DNA of 64,000 bases. Origin: Sphingomonas taxi (lineage in GTDB: Bacteria; Pseudomonadota; Alphaproteobacteria; Sphingomonadales; Sphingomonadaceae). The notes under the pieces are model-generated. The model was not told the origin of the DNA and made no database searches. It saw only the letters and a list, made by a program, of their open reading frames with translations. Location: the NCBI RefSeq assembly GCF_000764535.1, contig NZ_CP009571.1:2413001-2477000 (forward strand). Direction: 5' to 3'. The position numbers and the translations under genes are program-made. This document shows positions 27,815-36,710 of this stretch, piece by piece (positions within the stretch are counted from its first letter, which is position 1; the number at the start of each line of letters is the position of its first letter).

Positions 27815-28738
27815 ATGGCCGAAAACGATTCCGTCCTCACCGCCGCCCGCCACTGGCAGGGCGAACCGCTCGCCCTCGCGACGGTGGTCTCCACCTGGGG
27901 CAGCGCGCCGCGCCCGCGCGGCAGCCATATGCTCGTCCACGCCGACGGCCGCTTCGAGGGCTCCGTCTCCGGCGGCTGCGTCGAAAGCGACATCCTCCAG
28001 ACCGCCGCCGAGGTGATCGCCGGCGCCCCCTTCCAGCTCAAGCGCTACGGCGTCGCCGACGATGCGGCATGGGAGGTCGGGCTGCCCTGCGGCGGCGAGA
28101 TCGCGGTGATGGTGCAACCGGTATCGGCGACGGGGTTCGACCCCGAATTGTTCGACCGCATCGCCGAGGCGCGCGAGCGCGGCGAGGCGCTCACCGTCAC
28201 CACCGACCTCGCCACCGGCCACAGCGACCTCAAGCCACTGGAAACCGGTGAGGTCTTCGCCAACCGCTACGATCCGGCACGGCGGCTGCTGATCGTCGGC
28301 GCGGTGCAGATCGCGCAGGCGCTCGCCGAACTGGCGCGCACGCTCGGCATCGCCACGACGGTGATCGACCCGCGCGGGCGCTTCCTCACCGAGGAGCGCT
28401 TCCCCGGCGTGACGCTCGACGACCGCTGGCCCGACGAGGCGATCGAGGCGCTGAAACCCGGCCCCGCCACCGCGGTCGTGACGCTCAGCCACGACATCAA
28501 GATCGACGATCCCGCGCTGATCGCCGCGCTCGCGACCAACGCGCCGTATGTGGGCGCGCTCGGCAGCCGGCGCAGCCATGCGGCGCGGCGCGAACGGCTC
28601 GCCGCCGCCGGCCTGAACGCCGAGCAGATCGACCGGATCGACGCACCGGTCGGCATCGATATCGGCGCGATCGGCCCGTCCGAGATCGCGCTGTCGATCG
28701 CCGCGGCGATGGTGGGGGCATTCCATGATCGCGGCTGA
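27815..28738 (+). CDS. XdhC/PaoD-type molybdenum cofactor insertion chaperone
   Basis: A 307-residue protein of the XdhC family, which binds the molybdenum cofactor, protects it and delivers it to molybdenum hydroxylases. The N-terminal part has LATVVSTWGSAPRPRGSHML and the GSVSGGCVESDI motif (Cys near 54); the C-terminal half is a Rossmann-like domain (LLIVGAVQIAQALAELA, YVGALGSRRSHAAR). The usual GAGHVA motif reads GAVQIA here. It overlaps the cytidylyltransferase gene by 14 bases, as expected for a cofactor maturation module. Confidence 0.88.
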   Translation: MAENDSVLTAARHWQGEPLALATVVSTWGSAPRPRGSHMLVHADGRFEGSVSGGCVESDILQTAAEVIAGAPFQLKRYGVADDAAWEVGLPCGGEIAVMVQPVSATGFDPELFDRIAEARERGEALTVTTDLATGHSDLKPLETGEVFANRYDPARRLLIVGAVQIAQALAELARTLGIATTVIDPRGRFLTEERFPGVTLDDRWPDEAIEALKPGPATAVVTLSHDIKIDDPALIAALATNAPYVGALGSRRSHAARRERLAAAGLNAEQIDRIDAPVGIDIGAIGPSEIALSIAAAMVGAFHDRG

Positions 28739-29348
28739 GGATTGCGTCCTGGTGCTGCTCGCCGCGGGGCGGTCGCGCCGGATGGGCGATATCGGCAGCA
28801 AGCTCGACGCGCCGTTCCTCGGCCGCCCGCTCGGGCTGCACGTCGCGGTGGCGCTCGAGGACATGCCGTTCCGCGAGCGCGTCGCCGTGGTCGGCCGCGC
28901 CGAATGCGATTATGCCGCGCACGGCTTCACGATCGTGCGCAACGACGACCCCGATCAGGGGCTCAGCCGGTCGCTGGCGCTCGGCGTCGACTGCGCGCGC
29001 GCGCGCGGCGTCAAGGCGGTGGTGGTGGCGCTCGCCGACATGCCGCGGGTGACCGCGACGCACATCTATCAGTTGCTCGACGCCGCCGACGACGAGAATG
29101 CCATCGTCGCGTCGAGCGACGGCCGCGCCCCCAAGCCGCCCGCGGTGTTCGGCGCGGGCCGGTTCGACGCCCTCGTGGGGCTGGAGGGCGATGCCGGCGC
29201 GCGCGAGATGGTGCGCGCGGGCAAACACGTCGTGACGACCCCCGCCGAGCTGATCGACGTCGACACGCCCGAGGAACTGGAGCGCCTGCGCGAACTGGTC
29301 GGCGCACCGGAAGCCTATACCCGGCGTGGCCGTCAGTCGGTCGGCTGA
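28725..29348 (+). CDS. MocA-type molybdenum cofactor cytidylyltransferase
   Basis: A 207-residue nucleotidyltransferase with the signature LLAAGRSRRMG (about 9-19), a conserved Lys in SKLDAPFLG, and ALADMPRVTATHIY. In MocA this fold links CMP to Mo-molybdopterin, giving the MCD form used by PaoC-type enzymes. The neighbours make that the likely role. A GTP-using or other nucleotidyltransferase cannot be excluded. Confidence 0.82.
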   Translation: MIAAEDCVLVLLAAGRSRRMGDIGSKLDAPFLGRPLGLHVAVALEDMPFRERVAVVGRAECDYAAHGFTIVRNDDPDQGLSRSLALGVDCARARGVKAVVVALADMPRVTATHIYQLLDAADDENAIVASSDGRAPKPPAVFGAGRFDALVGLEGDAGAREMVRAGKHVVTTPAELIDVDTPEELERLRELVGAPEAYTRRGRQSVG

Positions 29349-29374
29349 CGCCGCCCCGTCGTCATCCCCCCTAT

Positions 29375-29467
29375 GTCATCCCCGCGCAGGCGGGGATCCA
29401 TACGCGCAGGCCGGGCGGCTCCTGCGCCGCGTCAGCGTCTATGGATCCCCGCCTTCGCGGGGATGAC
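29375..29467. repeat. Palindromic repeat family K, copy 2
   Basis: Mirror-image hairpins CCCCGCGCAGGCGGGGATCC and GGATCCCCGCCTTCGCGGGG around CGCAGGCC...GTCAGCGTCTATGG, the same unit as at 20107. It lies between the convergent cytidylyltransferase and ABC permease genes. Confidence 0.75.
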
Positions 29468-29681
29468 GAAAAGGGGTCGGAGGTCACCGCCCACCGCATC
29501 GGGCGGCAACCAGACACGTTCGCCATCCGACGGAACATCGCCCCGGTCGGAGTCTGTCCTACACCCCCGCGGCCCTGCTAGACGCCGAATCCGCGCTCTT
29601 TCTCATCGGTGCAAAAACGGAAACGATAGGAGACGATCGTTTCCATTCAGGTGTCCATCTTGTCCACGTTCGGCGCCTAAG
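29468..29681. other. Non-coding remainder of a 333-base gap
   Basis: No convincing gene. The section 29615-29650 holds the short mirrored pair GAAACGATAGG / GATCGTTTCC, a possible weak hairpin, and the local GC content drops compared with the flanking genes. I can say no more. Confidence 0.4.
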
Positions 29682-30887
29682 TCATTCATGCCGCAGCGCA
29701 TCGATCGGATTGAGCGCCGCCGCGCGTCGCGCCGGAAAATAGCCGAACACCACCCCGATCACCGCCGAGATCGCGAAGGCGATGATGTTGATCTGCGGAT
29801 CGAACGTCCACGGCACCTGCATCAGCGGCACCAGCGCGAGGATCACCCCCTGCGCGATCACCAGCCCGATGATCCCGCCGAGGCACGACAGCGCCACCGC
29901 CTCGACGAGGAACTGGAGCAGCACCTCGCGCGCGACCGCGCCGATCGCGAGGCGGATGCCGATCTCGCGCGTCCGCTCCGTCACCGACACCAGCATGATG
30001 TTCATGATGCCGATGCCGCCGACGACGAGGCTGATCGCCGCCACCGCCGCGACGATGCGCGTCAGCAAGGTCGTCGTGCCGGTCAGCGTGTCGGAAATCT
30101 GCTTGGTGTCGAAGATATTGAAATCGTCGTCGCGCGCCCCGGTGATATGCCGCCGCTCGCGCAGCAGATCGGTGATCGCGCTCTGGACATTGCTCGTCTG
30201 GTAATCGGTGTCGACGCCGACCAGCATCAGCCGCACGTCGCGGTTGCCGGTGAAGCGGCGCTGCACCGTCTTGATCGGCATGACGACGACATCGTCCTGA
30301 TCGCCGAACCCGCCCTGCCCACGCGTGCTGAGCGCACCGATCACGTCGCAGCTCACGTTGCCGAGGCGGATGCGCGCGCCGATCGGGTCGCCACCGCGGA
30401 ACAGGTTCTGGCGCACGGTATTGCCGATCAGACACACCGCCTTGCCCGCCTCCTGTTCGGCCGGCGTCCAGTAGCGGCCCGACACCAAAGGCCAGGGCTG
30501 GACGGTGAGGAAGGCGCTGGTGGTGCCGTTGATCGTCGTCGACCAGTTGGCGCCCTCGTAGATCGCGGTGGCCGAGGCGCTCGCCTGCGGCGCGACCGCG
30601 GTGACGCCGGCGATCTGGTTGGCGATCGCCTCGACGTCCTCGGGCTTGAAATTGGGCGGCTGCGGGCCGCCGCCGCCGCGGCCGAAGCCCTGGCCGGGAC
30701 GGATCTGGAGGATGTTGCTGCCGAGCGCGGAAATCTGCTGCTGCACCGCGGCGGTGGTCGCCTTGCCCAGCGTCACCATCGTCACGACCGCGCCGACGCC
30801 GATGACGATGCCGAGGATGGTCAGGAACGAGCGCAGCAGATGCCGCCGGATCGACCGCAGCGCGAGGATGAGCGTGGTGCCGAGCAT
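29682..30887 (-). CDS. MacB-like ABC transporter permease
   Basis: A 401-residue permease of the FtsX/MacB type. One N-terminal membrane helix (about 20-45, LTILGIVIGVGAVVTMV) precedes a large periplasmic domain (about 46-270), then three helices in the C-terminal part (IVAAVAAISLVVGGIGIMNIML and two more), ending PARRAAALNPIDALRHE as typical. Unlike E. coli MacB, the ATPase is a separate gene immediately upstream (no gap). It works with the adaptor and outer-membrane factor upstream. Confidence 0.9.
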   Translation of the reverse strand: MLGTTLILALRSIRRHLLRSFLTILGIVIGVGAVVTMVTLGKATTAAVQQQISALGSNILQIRPGQGFGRGGGGPQPPNFKPEDVEAIANQIAGVTAVAPQASASATAIYEGANWSTTINGTTSAFLTVQPWPLVSGRYWTPAEQEAGKAVCLIGNTVRQNLFRGGDPIGARIRLGNVSCDVIGALSTRGQGGFGDQDDVVVMPIKTVQRRFTGNRDVRLMLVGVDTDYQTSNVQSAITDLLRERRHITGARDDDFNIFDTKQISDTLTGTTTLLTRIVAAVAAISLVVGGIGIMNIMLVSVTERTREIGIRLAIGAVAREVLLQFLVEAVALSCLGGIIGLVIAQGVILALVPLMQVPWTFDPQINIIAFAISAVIGVVFGYFPARRAAALNPIDALRHE

Positions 30888-31604
30888 CTAGGCCTCCACC
30901 GCCGCGCCCTGCCGGTGCTGCGCCTCGATCTTCTCGACCAGCCCGTCCTTGAAGTGGATCACCGTCCGCGCGAACGCGGCCATATCGGGTTCGTGCGTCA
31001 CCATCAGCACGGTGATGTTGCTCGTCCGGTTGAGATCGGTGAGCAATTCCATGATCTCCACCGAGCGTTCGCTGTCGAGATTGCCGGTCGGCTCGTCGGC
31101 GAGCAGTACGTCGGGCTGGGTGACGATCGCGCGCGCGATCGCGACGCGCTGCTGCTGGCCGCCGGACAGTTCGGCGGGCGTATGGTCCCACCAGCGGTCG
31201 AGCCCGACCTTTTCGAGCGCCGCCATGCCTAGGTCGCGCCGCGTCTTCTTGTCCTCGCCGCGATAGAGCAACGGCAGCTCGACATTCTCGAGCGCGCTGG
31301 TCCGGCTGAGCAGATTGAACCCCTGGAACACGAAGCCGAGGTAGCGGCGGCGGAGCAAGGCCCGCTGGTCGCGGTCGAGCGTCTGGACGGGATGGCCGCG
31401 GAACAGGAAGGTGCCCGCCGACGGCACGTCGAGACAGCCGAGGATGTTCATCGTCGTCGACTTGCCCGACCCCGACGGCCCCATGACAGCGACGAAATCG
31501 CCCGCCTGGATATCGAGGTCGACGCCCTTCAACGCCTGGAACTGCGTCGCCCCGGTGCCATAGACCTTGGTGACGTCGCGCATCGTGATGATCGGATCAG
31601 GCAC
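30888..31604 (-). CDS. MacB-like ABC transporter ATP-binding protein
   Basis: A 238-residue ABC ATPase with Walker A GPSGSGKST (about 40-48), Q-loop in GFVFQGFNLL, signature LSGGQQQRVAIARA, and Walker B VLLADEPTGNLD; these features place it in the LolD/MacB subgroup. It is the second half of a split MacB and powers the exporter by mechanotransmission across the periplasm. Confidence 0.93.
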   Translation of the reverse strand: MPDPIITMRDVTKVYGTGATQFQALKGVDLDIQAGDFVAVMGPSGSGKSTTMNILGCLDVPSAGTFLFRGHPVQTLDRDQRALLRRRYLGFVFQGFNLLSRTSALENVELPLLYRGEDKKTRRDLGMAALEKVGLDRWWDHTPAELSGGQQQRVAIARAIVTQPDVLLADEPTGNLDSERSVEIMELLTDLNRTSNITVLMVTHEPDMAAFARTVIHFKDGLVEKIEAQHRQGAAVEA

Positions 31605-31639
31605 GATGCCCTCCCCGCTCCGCGCCCGCCGGGCGGGCG

Positions 31640-33019
31640 TTACTGGCCACCCGCGCCACCCTGCCGGCGCTGGCCGCCGCCGCTGCGCTTGCCCGCACCC
31701 GCGCCCTCGTTACCGCTCGACAACTGACCGGTGATAACCTGCTGACCCGGCTTGAGATTGCCACTCAGCACCTCGGTCATCGTGCCGTTGGTGTCGCCAG
31801 TGGTCACCTGCACGGGCTGCGGCTTGCCCTCGGCGTCCTTGACGTAGATCGTCTGCGACGCCCCGCGGCCGAGCGTCGCGGTGCGCTCGGGCCGGTCGCG
31901 GCGCGGGCGGAAGGTCAGCGAGCCGGCGATACCGCCGCTCGATCCGCCCGCACCCGCCGCGGCAGGCTTGAAGCGCAGCGCCGCATTGGGGACGAGCAGC
32001 ACGTTCTGCCTGTCCGACGTGACGATATCGGCGGTCGCGGTCATCCCCGGACGCAGCTGGAGCGAAGGATTGGCGACGGTCAGGTCGGCGGCATAGCTCA
32101 CCACCTGCCCGGTCGTCGACGTCGTGCTCGTCGTCGTCGAGGTCGAACTCGCCGAGCTGACGGTCAGGTTCGAGCCGAGATCGACGCGCGTGATCGTCGC
32201 CGGAAAGGTGCGGCCGGGAAAGGCGTCGACGGTGAAATTGGCCTTCTGCCCGACCTTGACCTCGCCGACGTCGGCCTCGTCGATCGCGACCTCGAGCTTC
32301 ATCTTGCTGAGGTCCTCGGCGATGACGAACAGCGTCGGCGTGTTGAACGAGGCGGCGACGGTCGCGCCCGGATCGATCTGGCGCGCGAGCACGACGCCGT
32401 TGACCGGCGAGCGGATGATTGCGCGCGCCCGCTGCGTCTGGTTCTGCGCCAGCGCCGCCTGCGCCGCGGCGACGTTCGCCTGCGCGACCTTCAATGCGGC
32501 GACGCTGCGCTGGTAATCGGCGCGGCCGGTCTGGAGCTCGGTCCCCGACGGCACCCGGCCGTTGGACAGCTTGTAGACCTCCTCCAGCCGGGCGAGCTGC
32601 GCGCGGCTTTCGGCGACGGTCGCCTGCGCCTGATTGACCTGCGCCTGGTTGGCGGCGATCTGCGCCTGCTGCTGGCGGATCTGGTCGTCGATCTGTTGCG
32701 GATCGATCAGCGCGAGCGGCTGGCCGGCGCTGACGCGATCGTTGACGTCGACCACCACCTTGGTGACCAGCCCGGAAAGCTGCGACCCGACCGTCACCTG
32801 ATTGGTTGGCGCGAGTTTGCCCGTCGCCGAGACGGTGACGGTGAGGTTGCCGCGTTCGGCCGCCTGCGTCGCATAGCCCGCTTCCGCCTTCGGCCCGAAG
32901 CAGCTCTTGAGCAGCAGCGCGAGCAGCACCACGCCGATCGCGACGAACACCCATTTGATGTAACGCCGCCATGCCGGCACCGGCTTTACGCCGAGAAAGT
33001 CGTCGATCGGTTCGGCCAT
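31640..33019 (-). CDS. MacA-like periplasmic adaptor
   Basis: A 459-residue membrane-fusion protein. A membrane anchor (about 21-44), the lipoyl half-motif and a long coiled-coil hairpin (about 95-190, Gln/Ala-rich) are followed by a beta-barrel domain. Unusual parts are a Ser/Thr-only stretch (near 290, SSASSTSTTTSTTSTT) within the barrel region and a Gly/Arg/Gln-rich tail of about 25 residues. It connects the inner-membrane MacB-like pair to the outer-membrane factor whose stop overlaps its start (ATGA). Confidence 0.9.
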   Translation of the reverse strand: MAEPIDDFLGVKPVPAWRRYIKWVFVAIGVVLLALLLKSCFGPKAEAGYATQAAERGNLTVTVSATGKLAPTNQVTVGSQLSGLVTKVVVDVNDRVSAGQPLALIDPQQIDDQIRQQQAQIAANQAQVNQAQATVAESRAQLARLEEVYKLSNGRVPSGTELQTGRADYQRSVAALKVAQANVAAAQAALAQNQTQRARAIIRSPVNGVVLARQIDPGATVAASFNTPTLFVIAEDLSKMKLEVAIDEADVGEVKVGQKANFTVDAFPGRTFPATITRVDLGSNLTVSSASSTSTTTSTTSTTGQVVSYAADLTVANPSLQLRPGMTATADIVTSDRQNVLLVPNAALRFKPAAAGAGGSSGGIAGSLTFRPRRDRPERTATLGRGASQTIYVKDAEGKPQPVQVTTGDTNGTMTEVLSGNLKPGQQVITGQLSSGNEGAGAGKRSGGGQRRQGGAGGQ

Positions 33020-34494
33020 CAGCGGGTCTCTGACACGGGAGTTCGGGATGCGCGCTCGGGCGCCTGCGGGACGACGCTCGCGTCCCAGCCGCCGCCGAGC
33101 GCATTGTAGAGCGAGACCAGCGCGGTCGCCTGATCGGATCGCGCCGACGTCAGGCCGTTCTGCGCGGAGAGCAGCGCCGCCTCCTGCTGGTTGAGCGTCG
33201 TGAAATCGGTGAGGCGGCTGCGATACTGGCTGCGCGCGAGGATCGCCGAGGCATTGGCGGCGTCATAGGCGATGCGGAACTGCGTCTCGCGCTGGCGCGC
33301 GGCATCGAGCGCGACGATCGCATTCTCGATATCCTCGAGCGCGGTCAGCACGGTGCCGCGATAGGCAGCGAGCGCGGCGTCGGCCGCCGCCTCGTTCGAG
33401 CGGACCTGGCTGCGCAGCCGGCCGCCGTTGAAGATCGCCTGCGTCAGCCCGGCGAACAGGCTGCCGGTGATTGCATCGCCGAGGCTGCCGATGCCGGTCG
33501 CATTGGTGTTGATATTGCCGCTGATCGCCAGCGCCGGATAGAGCTGCGCCTTGGCGACGCCGATCTGCGCGGTCGCCGACGCCAGCGAACGCTCCGCCGC
33601 GCGCACGTCGGGCCGGCGGCGCAGTGCATCGGCGGGGATGCCGACGCCGACCGTCGCGGGGCCGCGCGGGATCGGCCTCGCCGCCGCCAGGGCGCTGCGC
33701 AGCGCACCCGGCGCCTGCCCGGTCAGCACGCCGAGCCGCGCGACCGCGGCGGCATATTGCTGCTCGATCTGCGGCACGGTGGCGGCAGTCTGCGCGCGCT
33801 GGCTGCGCGCCTGCTCGACGTCGACCGACGAGACCAGCCCGGCCTGGACGCGAAACCCAGCGATCTCCAGATTGTCGTCTTGAATGGCGAGGCTGGCGCG
33901 GGCATTGGCGAGCTGCGCCTGATAGGCGCGGGCGAGCACGTAATTGGTCGCCACCTCGCTTTCGACGGTGAGCAGCGTCGTCGCATAGTCGAAGCCGCTC
34001 GCCTCATATTGCGCGCGCGTCGCCTCGACGGTGCGGCGCACCTCGCCGAACAGGCCGAGCTGATAGCTCGCCGACAGGCCGGCGGAGAAGCTGTTGGTGC
34101 CGCCGCCGCCGGTGTCGACCACGGTGCCGTCGGGCAAAGTGAACGAACGGCCGCCGCCGCGCAGATTCTCGTTACGCTGATAGCCCGCCGAACCGGACAG
34201 CGTCGGCAGCAGCGAGGCACGGCTCTGCACCAGCGATTCGCGTGCCTGCCGCAGCCGTGCGATCGCCTGCGCGACATCGGTATTGGCGAGCCGTGCCTGG
34301 TCGACGAGCTGGCCGAGCACCGGATCGTCGAAGTTCGACCACCAGCGGGTAAGGTCCTCGGCGGTCTGCTGCGCCGGCACCGAATAGGCATCGGGCACGC
34401 CGAGATCCGCGGCGCTCTTCGGGTGATAATCGGGGCCGACGGTACAGCCGGCCAGCGCGGCGGTCACGAGCAACAGGACGGGAACACGGGCCAT
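33019..34494 (-). CDS. NodT-family outer-membrane efflux lipoprotein
   Basis: A 491-residue TolC-like outer-membrane factor with a lipoprotein signal (ARVPVLLLVTAALAGC, Cys near 16) and the conserved GPDYHPK after it. The two internally repeated helical-hairpin/beta modules of the RND efflux lipoprotein family are visible (DLTRWWSNFDDPVLGQLV; RRRPDVRAAERSLASATAQIGVAKA). The ATG at 34494 gives a proper signal peptide; the frame continues upstream without one. It is the first gene of the exporter operon. Confidence 0.92.
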   Translation of the reverse strand: MARVPVLLLVTAALAGCTVGPDYHPKSAADLGVPDAYSVPAQQTAEDLTRWWSNFDDPVLGQLVDQARLANTDVAQAIARLRQARESLVQSRASLLPTLSGSAGYQRNENLRGGGRSFTLPDGTVVDTGGGGTNSFSAGLSASYQLGLFGEVRRTVEATRAQYEASGFDYATTLLTVESEVATNYVLARAYQAQLANARASLAIQDDNLEIAGFRVQAGLVSSVDVEQARSQRAQTAATVPQIEQQYAAAVARLGVLTGQAPGALRSALAAARPIPRGPATVGVGIPADALRRRPDVRAAERSLASATAQIGVAKAQLYPALAISGNINTNATGIGSLGDAITGSLFAGLTQAIFNGGRLRSQVRSNEAAADAALAAYRGTVLTALEDIENAIVALDAARQRETQFRIAYDAANASAILARSQYRSRLTDFTTLNQQEAALLSAQNGLTSARSDQATALVSLYNALGGGWDASVVPQAPERASRTPVSETR

Positions 34495-34503
34495 CGCCGT
34501 ATC

Positions 34504-34518
34504 GTGTGGCCAACACAC
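34504..34518. promoter_or_regulatory. Palindrome GTGTG-N5-CACAC before the exporter operon
   Basis: Inverted repeat GTGTGGCCAACACAC ending 10 bases before the outer-membrane factor start. It could be an operator, or a hairpin in the leader. No regulator gene is adjacent. Confidence 0.35.
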
Positions 34519-34561
34519 TGCGGCGTCCAGCCTTTTTGTGTCGCAATGTGTGTCGCCGGAA

Positions 34562-34575
34562 TGTCCGCGCGGACA
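34562..34575. promoter_or_regulatory. Palindrome TGTCCGCGCGGACA before the exporter operon
   Basis: A perfect 14-base palindrome about 70 bases upstream of the exporter operon start, in a Cys-free gap after the enoyl-CoA hydratase stop. It looks like a TetR-type operator half-site pair. An alternative is terminator hairpin structure. Confidence 0.4.
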
Positions 34576-34587
34576 CATGCGCGCGCC

Positions 34588-35370
34588 CTACCGGCCGGTG
34601 AAGACCGGCTTGCGCTTCTCGAGGAAGGCGATGCCGCCCTCGTGCGAATCCGCCGAGCCGCGCGCCTGCCGCTGCGCATCCGCCTCGGCAGCGAGCGCGC
34701 TCGCATAATCGCTTTCCAGCGCCCGCCCGAGCGCACGTCGCATCAGTCCGATCGCACGCGTCGGCCCCGCCGCGAGCCGCGTCGCCAGCGCCAGCGCCTC
34801 GGCGTCGAGCGCGTCGTCGGCGACGACCTTGTGGATCATTCCCCAGTCGAGCGCCTTCGCGGCGGGGACGCGCTCGCCGAGCAGCATCATCTCGGTGGCG
34901 CGGGCGCGGCCGATCAGCCGCGGCAGCATCCAGGTCGCGCCGCCATCGGGAATGAGGCCGATGTTGACGAAGGCCTGGAGGAAATAGGCGGTATCGCTCG
35001 CGACGCAGAAATCGGCAGCGAGCGCGAGGCTGCACCCGATCCCCGCGGCGGGGCCGCGCACCGCGCTGACCACCGGCACCGCGAGGTCGAAAAGCGCCGC
35101 GATCGTCGGATTGTAATGGTCGGTGAGCGCCGCATGGGTCGCCTCACCGGGATTGTCGCCGCCGAGCGCACCGCCGGCGACGTCGGCGCCGGAGCAGAAC
35201 GCCCGCCCCGCCCCGGCGATCAGCACCGCGCGCGCGCCGCCGAGATCGCCGAGCGCCTCGCGCAATTCGTCGAACAGCGCCGGCGGTGCGGCGTTGAGGC
35301 GGTCGGGACGATTGAGGGTGAGGACGCGGACGTCACCGTGCGACTCGGCCAGGATATGCTGGTAGGTCAT
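34588..35370 (-). CDS. Enoyl-CoA hydratase/isomerase family protein
   Basis: A 260-residue crotonase-fold enzyme. The CoA/oxyanion segments are GAGRAFCSGADVAGG (about 62-76) and RGPAAGIGCSLALAADF (about 104-120). The catalytic position in GLIPDGGATWMLP carries Asp where hydratases have Glu, as in PaaG-type epoxyphenylacetyl-CoA isomerases. The ATG at 35370 is the first that begins the domain properly. No other phenylacetate gene is in the window, so the exact substrate is open. Confidence 0.85.
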   Translation of the reverse strand: MTYQHILAESHGDVRVLTLNRPDRLNAAPPALFDELREALGDLGGARAVLIAGAGRAFCSGADVAGGALGGDNPGEATHAALTDHYNPTIAALFDLAVPVVSAVRGPAAGIGCSLALAADFCVASDTAYFLQAFVNIGLIPDGGATWMLPRLIGRARATEMMLLGERVPAAKALDWGMIHKVVADDALDAEALALATRLAAGPTRAIGLMRRALGRALESDYASALAAEADAQRQARGSADSHEGGIAFLEKRKPVFTGR

Positions 35371-35537
35371 GTTGCGCCCCTCTCCTGCCGTCGTACCGAT
35401 CTTCCCGGCACCGGCCTCGTTAACCGCGACCGCTACCCGGCATCGGCGAGCGTGGCAATGCGTCGGCCGGTACGGTCGAAACACTCCGGCCCCGGCGCCC
35501 TGATGCGCGACGCAACGTCATTTGGACGCGGTGGCCA

Positions 35538-36710
35538 TCACGCATCCGAACGCACCAGCTTGATATCGCGGTCGGCTGCCCAGCCATGGACGTCCTCACG
35601 ACGAAGGGCAGTGCTCATCAGTTCGGGAAACTGGTCGGGCGTACAGGCGAACACGGGAATGCCCAGCGCCGCCACCTGCGCCGCAAGGGCGGGGTCATAG
35701 GACGGGCGGCCACTGTCGGTCAGTGCGAGGAGCACGATGACGTTGACGCCCGATATCGCAAGCCGCGCGAGCCGATCGACCAGCGCATCGGCATCGCCGC
35801 CCTCGTACAGGTCGGTGATCAATACGAGATGCGCCTTTGCCGGCCGCTCGATGCGATCCTCGCAATATGCGACGGCACGGTTGATGTCGGTGCCCCCGCC
35901 GAGTTGGACGCCGAACAGCACCTCGACCGGATCCGCCAGTTCCTCGGTCAGGTCGACGATCGCCGTGTCGAAGCAGACGAGCCGCGTGGCGACGACCGGC
36001 AGCGACGCCATGACCGCGGCGAAGATCGAGGCGTAGACGACCGAGGTCGCCATCGAGCCCGACTGGTCGACGCACAGGATGACCTCGTCCAGATCGACGA
36101 TGCGCCGCTGCCGGCGCACGAAACCGATCAGTCGCTCCGGCACCACCGTCCGATGCATGGGCTGATAGGTTGCGAGATTGGCGTGGATCGTGCGCGGCCA
36201 GTCAATATCGGCGAAACGCGGCCGGTTGGTCCTGCGCGAGCGGTCGAGTGCGCCACGGATCGCGTTCGCCGTGCGCGTCTCCAGCAGCGTCATGAGTTCC
36301 GCGACGACCTTCGCGATCACCGCCCGTGCGGTGTCCCTGGTCCTGTCCGGCATCACGCCGCGCAGCGCGACCAGATCGGCGACAAGCCCGACATCGGCCT
36401 CGACGGTCGCCAGAAACTCGGGTTCGAGCAACATCTGGCGCAGCCCCTTGCGTTCGAACGCATCCTTCTGGATCACCTGAACAACCGGCGTGGGGAAGAA
36501 TTGGCGGATGTCGCCGAGCCATTTGGCGACGCGCGGCGCCGACCCACCGAGCCCGCCCCGGCCCTTCCTGCCGTCCTCGCCATCACCATAAAGCGCGGAC
36601 AATGCGTCGGATAGGCGGCGATCGCTTTCGGACAGCGGCGATGCCCCGTCCCCACCGTCCTCGATACCCAAAGCCAGCATCCAGCGGCGGTGACGTTCGT
36701 CCTCGCTCAT
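35538..36710 (-). CDS. Von Willebrand factor A domain protein of the five-gene AAA system
   Basis: A 390-residue protein with a helical N-terminal half and a C-terminal vWA domain. The metal-ion-dependent adhesion site is complete: DQSGS at residues 215-219, Thr in GGGTDIN, and Asp in LITDLYEGGD. No signal peptide, so it is cytoplasmic. MoxR-type ATPases typically work with vWA proteins of this kind, which recruit substrates through the Mg site. Its ATG overlaps the restored stop of the DUF5682 gene (ATGA), supporting tight coupling in one operon. Confidence 0.88.
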   Translation of the reverse strand: MSEDERHRRWMLALGIEDGGDGASPLSESDRRLSDALSALYGDGEDGRKGRGGLGGSAPRVAKWLGDIRQFFPTPVVQVIQKDAFERKGLRQMLLEPEFLATVEADVGLVADLVALRGVMPDRTRDTARAVIAKVVAELMTLLETRTANAIRGALDRSRRTNRPRFADIDWPRTIHANLATYQPMHRTVVPERLIGFVRRQRRIVDLDEVILCVDQSGSMATSVVYASIFAAVMASLPVVATRLVCFDTAIVDLTEELADPVEVLFGVQLGGGTDINRAVAYCEDRIERPAKAHLVLITDLYEGGDADALVDRLARLAISGVNVIVLLALTDSGRPSYDPALAAQVAALGIPVFACTPDQFPELMSTALRREDVHGWAADRDIKLVRSDA

